From: Streptomyces sp. TLI_105
GTDB lineage: Bacteria; Actinomycetota; Actinomycetes; Streptomycetales; Streptomycetaceae
Direction of reading: 5' to 3'
Length of the DNA stretch: 64,000 nt
NCBI RefSeq assembly: GCF_900105415.1
Contig: NZ_FNSM01000002.1
Span: 62,001-126,000 of the forward strand
Shown: positions 26,184 through 37,078 of the stretch, one piece after another
Position numbering within the stretch: the stretch's first letter is position 1
Layout of the letters: each line of letters opens with the position of its first letter
Made by a program: the position numbers and the translations under genes
Notes under the pieces: model-generated
What the model saw: only the letters and a program-made list of their open reading frames with translations
Told to the model about the DNA's origin: nothing
Databases searched by the model: none

Positions 26184-27980
26184 TCACCTGCGGAGCACGA
26201 CACACCTCTCCACGGCCGAGGCCAACAGCCGGCGGTACCTCTCGCTCCCCGGGCCGTGACCGAGCGAGCGCGCCAGGTCCGGCAGTACGTACCGTTCGGC
26301 GGCGATCCACTCGGCGGCGTCGGTGTGTCCGGCGAAACGCTGGGGGATGATGCCCGGTCGGCGCGGCGGCGGGACCAGCGGGTCGTGGCCGGGTGTCAGC
26401 AGTGCCGAGGCCGCCTCCGTGCTGTACAGGTAGCGCTCGACGATCCGGGCGAGGGCCTCGGAGCGTGCGCTCGGCGGGTCCGACAGAAGGCACAGTTCCG
26501 CGGCGAAGGCGTGCAGCAGGCCGTGGCAGGCGTACCGTCCGGCGATCGGCTCGACAAGCAGGTGATGATCCATCAGCTCGGCCACGTCCTGCCGGGTCCG
26601 GCACAGGTCGGTGCCGGCTGGCAAGGTGATCTCACGCGACGGATGCAGGCCGAGTAACCGGAACAGACGCGCGGCCCTGCCGTCCAAGAGGTCGTACGAG
26701 CGGTGGAAGACGCTGCGGGTGTCGGTACGGGCGTCACTGCCCGACAGCATGTCGAGGCGCTCGGCGGGATCCCTCAGCGCGGCCGTGATCGTGCTCAGGG
26801 CGAGTCGCGGCCGGGCCAGCGCCCGGGCCCCGGCGACGGCCAGGGCCAGCGGCAGCCCGCCGCACAACTCCACGAGTTCCTCCCGGGCGGCCCGCTCGGC
26901 ACTGGCCCCGGCCGGTTCCAGGGGCGGCAGGGACGGGTGGTGACCTCGAAGGTCCACGTGGATCCGCCCGTCGGGAAAGCGCTCGGAGGCCCGGTGACCC
27001 CAGTGCACGGCCGGGGTCGTCTTCCCGACCCCGGCCATACCGCAGATCACGGCCGTCGTCGTATGCGACGGCGTGCCGCGCTCCGGTGGCAGCAGTTCCA
27101 GGCACCGGCTCAGGACCTTCCGGCAGCCGGCGAACGATGCGCAGTCCGCGGGCAGTCGGGACGGCCCGCCGGCGGCGGTGGGCCGCCGTGCCGTCCGGCA
27201 GGTCTCGCCCGAGTCTCTGTGCCGGAGGAGGCGCTGCCGGGCGGCGCACAGCTCAGGTCCGGGATCGACCCCGAGCTCCTCGGCCAACCCCCGGCGGATG
27301 CCCTCGAACTGCTGCAGCGCCTCCGCCTGCCGCCCGGTCGCGGCCAGGGCGGCGATGATGCGGCGGTGCAGAGCCTCGTCGAAGGGATGGCACTCCACCG
27401 CGCGCCGCAACGTCGCCAGCGCTTCGTCGGTCAGGGCCGGTGCCGCCGAGAGCACGGTGTCAGCCGCCTCCTTCACCGTCGCGACGAACTCGTGCCCGAC
27501 CGAGGTGAAGACCGGATGCTGCGCCACCTGGGTGCCCGTCGCGACCACCGGGCCGCGCCACAGTCGCAGCGCCGCCATGAAGTCCTGCGCAGCCTGTGCG
27601 GCGGAGCCGCCCCCGAGGACTCGCTGTGCCCGCGCTCTCAGATCGCGGAAGCGCGGCAGGTCCGAGGTGGAGCTGTCGCCCCGCAGCCGGTATCCGTCCG
27701 CGGTGCGTACGAGGTGTGTCGCCTCCGTCCTGCTCCGGAGTTCGGGTTCGAGCGTCCTGCGCAGCGCGCCGATGTGCCGGTGCACGACATTGACTGCGCT
27801 GGCCGGTGGTGCTTCGCCCCACAGGACGTCCACCGCTTCGCTCAGGAGGAGGGGGCCGGGAGCACGCAACACGAGCAGAGCGAGCAGCGCCATCCGCTTC
27901 GGCGGGCCCGGATCGACCTCGGTGCCACCGCGCAGGACACGCACGGTGCCCAGGACCGAATAGCGCGCGTTCAGGTCCAT
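26184..27980 (-). CDS. SARP/AfsR-type regulator with a deleted NB-ARC core
   Basis: A 598-residue AfsR-like regulator. The N-terminal OmpR-type winged helix (about 1-95: YSVLGTVRVLRGG, KRMALLALLVLRAP) and BTAD domain (about 100-245: LRLWRGPVVATGT, HPFDEALHRRIIAALAATGR, LAEELGVDPGPEL) are complete. The NB-ARC domain keeps Walker A GMAGVGKTT and GRIHVDLRGHHPSLPPLEPA, then jumps to EELVELCGGLPLALAVAGAR. The Walker B and sensor segment (about 100 residues in relatives) is missing without a frame break. It may therefore bind DNA without ATP-controlled switching. ATG 27980 is at the start of the winged helix. Confidence 0.85.
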   Translation of the reverse strand: MDLNARYSVLGTVRVLRGGTEVDPGPPKRMALLALLVLRAPGPLLLSEAVDVLWGEAPPASAVNVVHRHIGALRRTLEPELRSRTEATHLVRTADGYRLRGDSSTSDLPRFRDLRARAQRVLGGGSAAQAAQDFMAALRLWRGPVVATGTQVAQHPVFTSVGHEFVATVKEAADTVLSAAPALTDEALATLRRAVECHPFDEALHRRIIAALAATGRQAEALQQFEGIRRGLAEELGVDPGPELCAARQRLLRHRDSGETCRTARRPTAAGGPSRLPADCASFAGCRKVLSRCLELLPPERGTPSHTTTAVICGMAGVGKTTPAVHWGHRASERFPDGRIHVDLRGHHPSLPPLEPAGASAERAAREELVELCGGLPLALAVAGARALARPRLALSTITAALRDPAERLDMLSGSDARTDTRSVFHRSYDLLDGRAARLFRLLGLHPSREITLPAGTDLCRTRQDVAELMDHHLLVEPIAGRYACHGLLHAFAAELCLLSDPPSARSEALARIVERYLYSTEAASALLTPGHDPLVPPPRRPGIIPQRFAGHTDAAEWIAAERYVLPDLARSLGHGPGSERYRRLLASAVERCVVLRR

Positions 27981-28358
27981 TCGCGGCCGATCCCATCGTT
28001 TCTCACATCGTGCCACAGTCCGTCAGGTCGGGCCGCCACGTGACACATGTGCACGGGCGGGGACGCCGAAACGGCACATCCGACAAAGTATCCAGCATGA
28101 CACCTGGAGGCGGAACGCGACCGCACATGTTCCGCCCGCCCGACGTACGACATGTGATGGACCTTTCGATCCGACGTTCCGTTGTCCAGGTGGAGGTCCC
28201 CACCGCCGAACACGCGGGTGGCGAGACCTGGGCGGCCGTCCGGAGCCCAGATGATCCCCGTGGCCGATGACCGTCCCGGCGCCGGCGGTCCGAATCCCGG
28301 CTCGGGGGCCACCGGCGCGCCCTCCTCCGTACGACACCTCTCCTCTCCGCGCCTCCGG
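27981..28358. other. gene-free stretch upstream of the SARP gene
   Basis: No supported gene on either strand. The leftward SARP promoter must be here; ACATGT-containing short palindromes at about 28048 and 28150 are the only structure noticed. Confidence 0.35.
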
Positions 28359-29015
28359 TCAGGACGGCGAGCGCAGGGCGTCCACGGGCTCCATCCTCGC
28401 GGCCCGCAGCGACGGGCACAGGCCCGCGAGCGCGCCGGCGACCGGGGCACCCAGAGCAGCCGGGCGACCTGGTCGACGAGGACGACCACCCGGTCGCGCC
28501 GGGCGATGCCCCCTTCGTCGAAGAACCGGCCCGTCGCCATGGTGCCGTGCACCGCCGCGGGCAGGGTGGGGGTGGCCGACACCACCGCCGGGGTCTGACC
28601 GGTCACCGTCCCCGGGGCAACCACGTCGTTCGTCCGCACCTGCACCGAAGCCGTGTCGTCGGACTCCGACAAGGCGGCGACCGGCTAGATCCCGGTCAGC
28701 CGCGCCACCGCTTCGGGACCGGTCCACGGCACCAGGGCCGGCCTGGGAGAGCCCGGCGGGCGCACCGGCACCACGACCGACACCGAGGTGGCCGTGAGGG
28801 CATCGAATCGGCCGACGATCTGGTTGGCCGTCGAGGCGGCACCGCTCGTGATGACGAGTGTGCCGATGCCGAGCACCGTGCCCAGGATGGTCCGCGCCGA
28901 ACTCACCGGACGGGCGAGCACACCGGCCAGCGCTTCGGACCACAGGTCCCGTGGGTCCCTCCGCGGGCGGTCACGGCGCCGGCCGCGACGCGACCCGCGG
29001 GCAGAACCCAGTCGC
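28359..29015 (-). pseudogene. MacB/FtsX-like ABC transporter permease, decayed
   Basis: In one frame: RDLWSEALAGVLARP, ARTILGTVLGIGTLVITSGA, NQIVGRFDALTATSVSVVVP, ending at a stop at 28685. In another: VQVRTNDVVAPGTVTGQ, TLPAAVHGTMATGRFFDEG, RDRVVVLVDQVARLL. In a third, at the left end: PVAGALAGLCPSLRAARMEP, VDALRSPS, the usual last residues. These are start, periplasmic part and end of one FtsX-type permease with frameshifts and a deletion of the middle helices. Confidence 0.75.
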
Positions 29016-29039
29016 GGACGCCTCCCTCTTGCCACCTCA

Positions 29040-29125
29040 TGCCCGAGCCGGCCGACGCGGATGTGCACGCGCCTGCCCGCACTCGCGCTCACCGCCTCGT
29101 CATGCGTCATCACCAGCGCGGACCG
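29040..29125 (-). pseudogene. C-terminal scrap of an ABC exporter ATPase
   Basis: RSALVMTHDEAVSASAGRRV and HIRVGRL match the H-loop (THD/E) and last strand of a MacB-type ATP-binding subunit, placed just upstream of the permease remnant as in a normal exporter operon. The rest of the ATPase is gone. Confidence 0.6.
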
Positions 29126-29126
29126 G

Positions 29127-29435
29127 ATGGACCGCATCCGGCGCCGGGTACGACGCCAGCGCAGGCGGGCGGCCGCTGCCGCCGCTTCGGCCGTCACGGC
29201 TGTCACGACCGCCGTGGCCCTGGCGTACGTCGTGTCGGGCACCGCGGCCGGGCGCGCCGAACCCGTGGTCCCGGCGGCGGCCGGACCCGCCACCGCCCGT
29301 CTGCTCGGACCGGACCGACCGGTGACGGTCGAACTGCCGAAGAGCCGGCATGCGGTGTCCCTCCACGATGCACGCAGCACACCCTCGACGTGGCGATCAC
29401 CGTGTGCCGACGCGGCACGGCGGATTCGGCCGTAG
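29127..29435 (+). CDS. possible small membrane-anchored protein
   Basis: A 102-residue reading: a basic start (DRIRRRVRRQRRR), one membrane segment (about 16-37, ASAVTAVTTAVALAYVVSG), and a short extracytoplasmic tail (RPVTVELPKSRHAVSLHDAR). No ribosome site is seen, and the 5' end abuts the ABC ATPase scrap on the other strand. It could be a broken gene, because protein-like sequence continues in another frame (HTLDVAITVCRRGT). Confidence 0.3.
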   Translation: MDRIRRRVRRQRRRAAAAAASAVTAVTTAVALAYVVSGTAAGRAEPVVPAAAGPATARLLGPDRPVTVELPKSRHAVSLHDARSTPSTWRSPCADAARRIRP

Positions 29436-29504
29436 CGGCGGCCCTGGACCTGCTGGACGGAGTGTTCTCGGAAAGCCGGCCGGGCACGGCACGGCTGTCG
29501 GGTC

Positions 29505-30422
29505 TCACGGAACGCGTACGGGTTCCGGCTGACGGTCGGGCTCCGCCTCCGCCCCGTGGCTCTCCGGGGCACCGAACCACGCCACCGCCACCGCGCCCGT
29601 GACCGCCAGGACGAAGCCGAGAACGGCCGCCCAGGCGAAACCCGGGCGGGAGGCGTCTCCCAGCCACCACACACCGATCATCCCCGGCAGCACGGTCTCG
29701 CCGACCACGAGCGCCGCCGTCGCCCCGTTCACCGAGCCGACTTGCAGCGCGACCGTGTGCAGGTACATGCCGCCGACGCCGGCCACCAGGATCGCGTACA
29801 GCGCCGGGTCGGTCAGGAGCGTCCCCAGGGCGAAGGGGTCGATGCCGTTCAGGATCCGCACTCCGACCCCGAGCGCGCCGAAGCCGAGACCCGACAGAAG
29901 GCCGGCGAGGATCGCCGCCCGGGCGCCGAGCACCCGTACGAGGACCGTGCCGCCGGCCATCAGCAGCAGGGAGACCGCGAGCAGCCACCAGTGCGTGGCG
30001 ATCGGGGTGCGTCCGCTGCCTTCCGGGCCCGCCGCGCTCGCAAGCAGCACCAGGGCCGAGCAGACCACGCCGATCGAGGTCCACTCGGCGCGGGTCAGCC
30101 GGATGCCGAGCAGCCGCACGCTGAGGACGGCCGTGATGACCAGGTTGGCGCTGATCACGGTCTGGGAGAGAAACAGCGGGAGCAGGCGGGCGGCGAGCGC
30201 CCCGAGGCCGAAGCCGACGAAGTCCAGGATCGTGCCGGCGATGAATTCCCAGGTCATCGCGGCCTTCGCGGTCGACGACAGGCTCGGACCGCCGTGCTGG
30301 GTGACCCGCCCCGCCGCGGCCGTCTCGCGCCGGGCGGACTTGCGGGAGCCGACGGCCTGCAGGACGGATCCCGTGCCGTAACAGATCGAGGCGGCGACGG
30401 CGGTCAGCAGTCCTACGAGCAC
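29505..30422 (-). CDS. DMT-superfamily-like integral membrane protein
   Basis: A 305-residue protein with about ten hydrophobic segments (LVGLLTAVAASICYGTGSVL at the start; ANLVITAVLSVRLLG; LLAVSLLLMAGGTVLV; AWAAVLGFVLAVTGAVAVAW near the end), in the arrangement of EamA/DMT-type permeases. Exporters of small metabolites are common in this group, but the substrate is unknown. It follows the two ABC-F genes on the same strand after 97 bases and could be part of the same resistance unit. Confidence 0.75.
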   Translation of the reverse strand: MLVGLLTAVAASICYGTGSVLQAVGSRKSARRETAAAGRVTQHGGPSLSSTAKAAMTWEFIAGTILDFVGFGLGALAARLLPLFLSQTVISANLVITAVLSVRLLGIRLTRAEWTSIGVVCSALVLLASAAGPEGSGRTPIATHWWLLAVSLLLMAGGTVLVRVLGARAAILAGLLSGLGFGALGVGVRILNGIDPFALGTLLTDPALYAILVAGVGGMYLHTVALQVGSVNGATAALVVGETVLPGMIGVWWLGDASRPGFAWAAVLGFVLAVTGAVAVAWFGAPESHGAEAEPDRQPEPVRVP

Positions 30423-30519
30423 AAGCAGGTCCCTTCACACGGCGCGGACCGGTCCGCGCCCGTTCGTCATCTGCTTGCCAGACGTCGGATCGGGCGCCCG
30501 CGTTGCCTGCGTCCGCAGG

Positions 30520-32178
<1,659 letters not shown>

Positions 32179-32256
32179 GGCTGTCCCTTCGATGTGTCGG
32201 TGGTCGGCCCGCGGGGCGTACGGCCCCGAGCGCGGGCCGTGTCACGCGTCGGCGGA

Positions 32257-33891
32257 TCACGCCTCGGGGGCTCCGGTCTCCTTGAGCGCGCCGTCGGCCA
32301 GCCGCAGCCAGCGGTCCACGCCGATCCCGGTGAGGAACCTCTCGTCGTGACTGACCACCAGGAACGCTCCCTGATAGGAGTTGAGCGCGCTTTCCAGCTG
32401 GCCCGCGCTGACCAGGTCGAGGTTGTTCGTCGGTTCGTCGAGCAGCAGCAGCTGGGGGGCCGGGTCGGCGCACAGTACGCAGGCCAGGGTGGCGCGCAGC
32501 CGCTCGCCGCCCGAGAGGACCCCGACCGGCAGGTGGGCCCGGGGGCCCCGGAAGAGGAAGCGGGCGAGCAGGTTCATCCGCTCCGCCTCCGGCCGCGCGG
32601 GGGCGAAGGCGGCGAAGTTCTCCGCCACCGTGCGATCCGGGTCCAGCAGGTCCAGGCGCTGCGACAGATAGGCGATCCGGCCGTCGTTGCGCTTGATCTC
32701 CCCGCTGTCCGGGGCGAGGTCGCCGGTGATCAGGCGCATCAGGGTGGTCTTCCCCGCGCCGTTGGGCCCGGTCAGCGCGATGCGTTCCGGGCCCCGGACG
32801 GTCAGGTCGACACCACCCGGCGCGAACACGTCCTCCTCGCCCAGACGCACCTGCATGCCCTCGCCGAGGAACAGGTTGCGGCCGGCGGGCACCCGGGTGT
32901 CGGGCAGTTCCAGGGTGAGGCGCTGTTCCTCGCGCAGCGCGCGCCCGGCCTCGTCCAGGCGCGCCTTGGCCTCGCCGACCCGGGAGGCGTGCATCTGCCC
33001 GGCCCGGCCCGCGGCCTCCTGCGCGCCCCGCTTCATGGTGCCGGCGAAGATGCGCGGCAGGCCGGCGTTCTTGAGGTTCTTGGCGGCGTTGCTCGCCCGG
33101 CGGTCCGCGCGCTCGCGGGCCTGCTGCATCTCCCGCTTCTCCCGCTTGAGCTCCTGCTCGGCATTGCGCACGTTCTTCTCGGCGACCTCCTGCTCGGCGC
33201 GGACGGCTTCCTCGTACGCGGTGAAGTCGCCGCCGTACAGGCGCAGTTCGTCGCTGCCGAGTTCGGCGATGCGTTCCATGCGGTCGAGCAGCGCGCGGTC
33301 GTGGCTGACCAGGAGCAGGCAGCCGTTGAAGTCCGACAGCACGTCGTAGAGCTTGTGGCGGGCCTGAAGGTCGAGGTTGTTGGTGGGCTCGTCGAGCAGC
33401 AGCACGTCCGGGCGCCTGAGCAGCTGGGCGGCGAGGCCGAGGGAGACCACCTGGCCGCCGCTGAGCGTGCTCAGACTGCGGTTCAGGGCGAGGTCGGCCA
33501 GGCCCAGGCGGTCGAGCTGGGCACGGGTGCGCTCCTCGATGTCCCAGTCGTCGCCGATGGTGGTGAAGTGCTCCTCGGCGACGTCGCCGGACTCGACGGC
33601 GTCCAGGGCGCGGATCACCTCGGCGATGCCGAGCACCTCGGCGACCGTGAGGTTCCCGGTCAGGGGCAGGCTCTGCGGGAGGTGGCCGAGGGTGCCGTCG
33701 ACGGACACCGTGCCGGTGGTCGGCCTGAGTTCACCCGCGATCAGCTTGAGCAGGGTGGACTTGCCGGAGCCGTTGGGGGCGACCAGGCCCGTACGGCCGG
33801 GAGGCACGCTGAAGGACAGGTCATCGATGACGGGGGTGTCGTCGGGCCAGGCGAAGGAGAGGTTCGAGCAGACGATGGCGGCGTCGGACAT
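32257..33891 (-). CDS. ABC-F family ATPase, second (first in the operon)
   Basis: A 544-residue double-ABC protein without membrane segments. Walker A: APNGSGKS and GPNGAGKT; signatures LSGGQVVS and LSGGERLR; Walker B VLLLDEPTNNLDLQ and LLLLDEPTNNLDLV. The interdomain linker is long and charged (EQELKREKREMQQARERADR). ATG 33891 follows GAGGT and starts SDAAIVCSNLSFAWPD. The mRNA leader (33892-34100) has a stem-loop just before the ribosome site, a common setup for drug-induced attenuation of ABC-F genes. Function in antibiotic protection is inferred from the family. Confidence 0.88.
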   Translation of the reverse strand: MSDAAIVCSNLSFAWPDDTPVIDDLSFSVPPGRTGLVAPNGSGKSTLLKLIAGELRPTTGTVSVDGTLGHLPQSLPLTGNLTVAEVLGIAEVIRALDAVESGDVAEEHFTTIGDDWDIEERTRAQLDRLGLADLALNRSLSTLSGGQVVSLGLAAQLLRRPDVLLLDEPTNNLDLQARHKLYDVLSDFNGCLLLVSHDRALLDRMERIAELGSDELRLYGGDFTAYEEAVRAEQEVAEKNVRNAEQELKREKREMQQARERADRRASNAAKNLKNAGLPRIFAGTMKRGAQEAAGRAGQMHASRVGEAKARLDEAGRALREEQRLTLELPDTRVPAGRNLFLGEGMQVRLGEEDVFAPGGVDLTVRGPERIALTGPNGAGKTTLMRLITGDLAPDSGEIKRNDGRIAYLSQRLDLLDPDRTVAENFAAFAPARPEAERMNLLARFLFRGPRAHLPVGVLSGGERLRATLACVLCADPAPQLLLLDEPTNNLDLVSAGQLESALNSYQGAFLVVSHDERFLTGIGVDRWLRLADGALKETGAPEA

Positions 33892-33913
33892 GAAGGGACC
33901 TCGGAGGTACTGA

Positions 33914-33936
33914 GGGCAGAGCTTGGTCCTCTGCCC
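33914..33936 (-). promoter_or_regulatory. leader stem-loop before the ABC-F start, possible attenuator
   Basis: GGGCAGAG and CTCTGCCC (8-bp perfect stem, 7-base loop) end 22 bases before the ABC-F start codon. No U-tract follows, so it would act on the ribosome site or be an anti-terminator rather than a simple terminator. A possible 11-codon leader frame (GTG 34045 to stop at 34010) lies upstream. Confidence 0.45.
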
Positions 33937-34254
33937 TGGGCAGACGGGAGAAGGGGGTACGACGAAACGGACCACCTCAGCGGTGCATCCGAGCACCGGC
34001 CGGTGGCCGTCAGATCCGGATCTCACCCGGAGATGTCGTCTTCACCCGCCACGTCTGCGACTCCTCACTAGACAGTCAATGCCGTCTACCAAGGTAGCAG
34101 CCCATCCGGCCCGTCGAATGACCTAACACGTCCACATGTGTCGATGGTGCGCGTGCATGCGCCCACACCGTCAACTGACTGTTCCCCGGCCCCTGGAGAC
34201 CGGCCAGAGTGGTGACCGGTCGGCGACACCACGAAAGGGAAAGTCACACTTCCC

Positions 34255-34284
34255 CTTTCGTCACCGATTTAAGCGGTGATAAAT
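34255..34284 (+). promoter_or_regulatory. palindromic operator before the tannase gene
   Basis: CTTTCGTCACCG (34255-34266), seven bases, CGGTGATAAAT (34274-34284). The left arm is identical to the ohr operator at 22343 and the right arm differs at two to three positions. It lies about 120 bases before the tannase start. Confidence 0.7.
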
Positions 34285-34404
34285 TCTACTCAGTCTTCGG
34301 TGCCGCCGCGAGCCTCTCCGCTCCGGACCATCACTCCTGCACAGCCGCCGTACACACATGTCGCCGTGCGCCCTCGCACGCACCTACTTTCCTGGATGGA
34401 ACCC

Positions 34405-36015
34405 ATGAGACGACGACTCCTGATTGCTCTCGCGGCCGGCGTGCCGCTGGCCGCAGCGGTGTACCTGCCCACCGCATCGGCCGAGACCCAGACCCCCGGC
34501 GCCTCCGCGCCGCTCGACTGCCGCACCGTGCCGGTCAAGGCCCCGGCCGACAGCGAGGTCGAGTCCGTGACAGCGGTACGCCAAGCGGGCGGCACCATCA
34601 AGGGCACCGGCATCCTCGAAGGCACGGTGACCGACGTCCCGGCCTTCTGCGAGGTGATCGTCACCCTCACCCACCCGGGCGCCGGCGACCACGTGAAGGT
34701 GAAGACCTGGCTCCCCGAGCAAGGCTGGAACGGCCGCTTCCAGGGCCTCGGCGGCAGTGCCTACGCCGCCGGTGACAACGGAGTCGGCCTCGCCACCGCG
34801 GTCAAGAACGGCTACGCCGCGACCACCACGGACGCCGGAGTCGGCGACGTACTCGACGTCGGCTGGGCGCTGAACGACAAGGGCCGGGTCGACAAGGCCC
34901 TGTTGGAGAACTTCGCCTCCCGCTCCCAGCACGAGGCCGCCGTCGTCGGCAAGGCCGTCGTCGCCGCCACCTACGCCAAGCGCGCCGACTACTCGTACTT
35001 CACGGGCTGCTCCACCGGTGGACGCCAGGGCTACATGGAGGCCCAGCGCTACCCCGACGACTACGACGGCATCCTCGCCGACGCGCCCGCGACCAACTGG
35101 GACGAGTACGAGGTCGCCACGCTGTGGCCGCAGGTCGTAATGAACAACGAGAAGACCTACCTCAGCGGCTGTGAGCTCGACGCGTTCACCGACGCCGCCG
35201 TCATGGCCTGCGACAAGCGTGACGGTCTCGTGGACGGCCTCGTCAACGACGCCTCCCGCTGCGACTTCGACCCGCGCCGGCTCATAGGCACCAAGGTGCT
35301 GTGCGAGGGCAGGGAACTGACCATCACCGCGGCCGACGCGGCCGTGGTCCGCAAGATCTGGGACGGTCCGCGCACCGCCTCCGGCGAGAAGCTGTGGCCC
35401 GGCGTCCCGGTCGGCGCGGACCTCAAGGGCCTGGCCGGCGCCCTCCCCGACAGTGAGGGCAACCTCAAGGGCGCGCCCTTCCCGGTGCCCGCCCACTGGG
35501 TCCAGTCCTGGGTGAAGAAGGACCCGTCCTTCGACCTCTCGACGATCACCTACAGCCAGTTCACCCAGCTGTTCAAGCAGTCCCAGGCCGAGTACGACCG
35601 GATCATCGGCACCGACGACCCCGACCTGTCCGCCTTCCGCAAGTCCGGCGGCAAACTGCTGACCTGGCACGGCCAGGCCGACCCCTTCATCCCCACCCAG
35701 GGCAGCGTGCTCTACCGCCAGCAGGTCGAGCGGGTCATGGGCGGCACCAAGAAGGTCGACGACTTCTACCGCCTCTTCCTCGCCCCCGGCACCGACCACT
35801 GCGGCCTCAACGGCACCGACGGATCCGCCGACGGCCTCTCCGCCCTCGTCGACTGGGTCGAGCGGGGCAAGGCCCCCAAGACCCTGCCCGCCACTCTGGT
35901 CAACGGCAAGGGCGAGAAGTTCGAGCGTGACCTGTGCCGCTACCCCGCGGTCTCCCGCTACCAGGGCCACGGCGACCCCGCCGACTTCCGCTGCGTCTCC
36001 CCGAACCACCGCTGA
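34405..36015 (+). CDS. secreted tannase/feruloyl esterase family protein
   Basis: A 536-residue esterase of the tannase family. Residues 1-26 are a Sec signal peptide (RRRLLIALAAGVPLAAAVYL, cleavage after TASA). The CS-D-HC motif is complete: Cys202-Ser203 in FTGCSTGGRQG, Asp in WHGQADPFIP, His-Cys in GTDHCGLNGTDG; the paired Cys would form the family disulfide. Expected action is release of phenolic acids (for example ferulic or gallic esters) from plant material. ATG 34405 after GGATGGA is preferred to 34396. The membrane protein at 36060 follows after 44 bases. Confidence 0.88.
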   Translation: MRRRLLIALAAGVPLAAAVYLPTASAETQTPGASAPLDCRTVPVKAPADSEVESVTAVRQAGGTIKGTGILEGTVTDVPAFCEVIVTLTHPGAGDHVKVKTWLPEQGWNGRFQGLGGSAYAAGDNGVGLATAVKNGYAATTTDAGVGDVLDVGWALNDKGRVDKALLENFASRSQHEAAVVGKAVVAATYAKRADYSYFTGCSTGGRQGYMEAQRYPDDYDGILADAPATNWDEYEVATLWPQVVMNNEKTYLSGCELDAFTDAAVMACDKRDGLVDGLVNDASRCDFDPRRLIGTKVLCEGRELTITAADAAVVRKIWDGPRTASGEKLWPGVPVGADLKGLAGALPDSEGNLKGAPFPVPAHWVQSWVKKDPSFDLSTITYSQFTQLFKQSQAEYDRIIGTDDPDLSAFRKSGGKLLTWHGQADPFIPTQGSVLYRQQVERVMGGTKKVDDFYRLFLAPGTDHCGLNGTDGSADGLSALVDWVERGKAPKTLPATLVNGKGEKFERDLCRYPAVSRYQGHGDPADFRCVSPNHR

Positions 36016-36059
36016 CCGAGCCGCCGAGACCCGCCGTACCCGAGAAAGGCCGAACCCTC

Positions 36060-36650
36060 ATGAGCACGCAGACCTCGACGCCGCCGAACGGAGCGGCCGC
36101 GGACGAACGCTCCTCCCTGCTGAGGCTCTACCTCACCCGCGGCATCCTGGCCGTGGCATGGGCCCTGGCGTTCGCCCGCGCCCATGAAGAGGTCGACGCC
36201 GTGGCGATCACGCTGCTGGTCGCCTACCCCCTGATCGACGCGGTTTCCTCGCTGCTCGACCACCGGGCGACGCCCGAGGGAGCCGAGCGCCGGGTCACCG
36301 CCTTCAACGGAGCAGTCAGCACGCTCGCCGCCGTCGCGGTCGGCATCGCCGGCGCCGGCGGCGAGGCACCGGTGCTGCACGTGTTCGGCTCCTGGGCCGT
36401 CATCTCCGGCGCCGCCCAGGTGATCGTCGGCCTGCGCCGCCGCGGCCCTGAGTTCGGCAAGCAGTGGCCCACCCTCATCTCGGGCGGGCTGTCCTTCGTC
36501 GTCGGCATCTTCTACAACCTCCAGGCCGCGGGCGGGAACTCCTCGCTCGACGTCCTCTCGGTGTACGCCACGGGCGGCGGCGTGTGGTTCATCGCCCAGG
36601 CCGTCCTGCTGGGCTGGAAGTCCAGGCAGCTGCGCACGCAGACTGCCTGA
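36060..36650 (+). CDS. HdeD/DUF308-like membrane protein
   Basis: A 196-residue protein with about six hydrophobic segments (GILAVAWALAFARAH; AITLLVAYPLIDAVSSLL; AVSTLAAVAVGIAGAGG; VFGSWAVISGAAQVIVGL; SGGLSFVVGIFYNL; WFIAQAVLLGW), the pattern of small acid-resistance/HdeD-like membrane proteins. The ATG is at 36060 after GAAAGG. It is probably co-transcribed with the tannase gene and a stem-loop follows. Confidence 0.72.
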   Translation: MSTQTSTPPNGAAADERSSLLRLYLTRGILAVAWALAFARAHEEVDAVAITLLVAYPLIDAVSSLLDHRATPEGAERRVTAFNGAVSTLAAVAVGIAGAGGEAPVLHVFGSWAVISGAAQVIVGLRRRGPEFGKQWPTLISGGLSFVVGIFYNLQAAGGNSSLDVLSVYATGGGVWFIAQAVLLGWKSRQLRTQTA

Positions 36651-36666
36651 CCTCCCGTCCGAAGAC

Positions 36667-36701
36667 CTTCTGCCCGCGCCCTGTGAGGGGGCGGGCAGAA
36701 G
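36667..36701 (+). terminator. terminator after the tannase/membrane protein operon
   Basis: CTTCTGCCCGC (36667-36677) and GCGGGCAGAAG (36691-36701) form a perfect 11-bp stem 17 bases after the stop. Confidence 0.75.
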
Positions 36702-36744
36702 CGCGCACGGAGCCCGCGGGCCACAGGTCCGTGGAGCGGTGTGC

Positions 36745-37076
36745 TCACGACGGTGCCCAGCACGGCGTCGGCGTACCGTCCGGATCCAAGCCGTACTGCC
36801 ACAGCCTTTTGAAGACCCACTGATGGGTGTGGCCACCGCTGCCGTGGTCGGCACCCTTCTGGTAGAGGGCCTCGGCCCGCATCCCGCCGCCGGCCTGTTC
36901 CCGCATCTCCGCCAAGCGGAAGAGGGCATGGGGTCCACCCTATTCAGCGGCCTTCGTCACCAGGGCCTCGGCGCTCTCGCGCCGCTCGGACTGCTCCCGT
37001 GTCTGCGCCAGCCAGTACAAGGCACCGGTGTTGCCGTGCTCGGCGGCCTTCGTGGCCAGTGCTTCGGCACCCTCCT
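36745..37076 (-). pseudogene. TPR/Sel1-like repeat protein, C-terminal part with internal stop
   Basis: Leftward translation: AEALATKAAEHGNTGALYWL, AQTREQSERRESAEALVTKA, stop TAG at 36940-36942, then GPHALFRLAEMREQAGGGMR, AEALYQKGADHG, VFKRLWQYGLDPDGTPTPCW. The 20-odd residue A-EAL-KAADHG-T-AL-LA-REQ repeat and the YGLDPDGTP ending are typical of a large Streptomyces repeat family of unknown role. The 5' part is missing where the CRISPR remnant begins. Confidence 0.75.
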
Positions 37077-37078
37077 GG

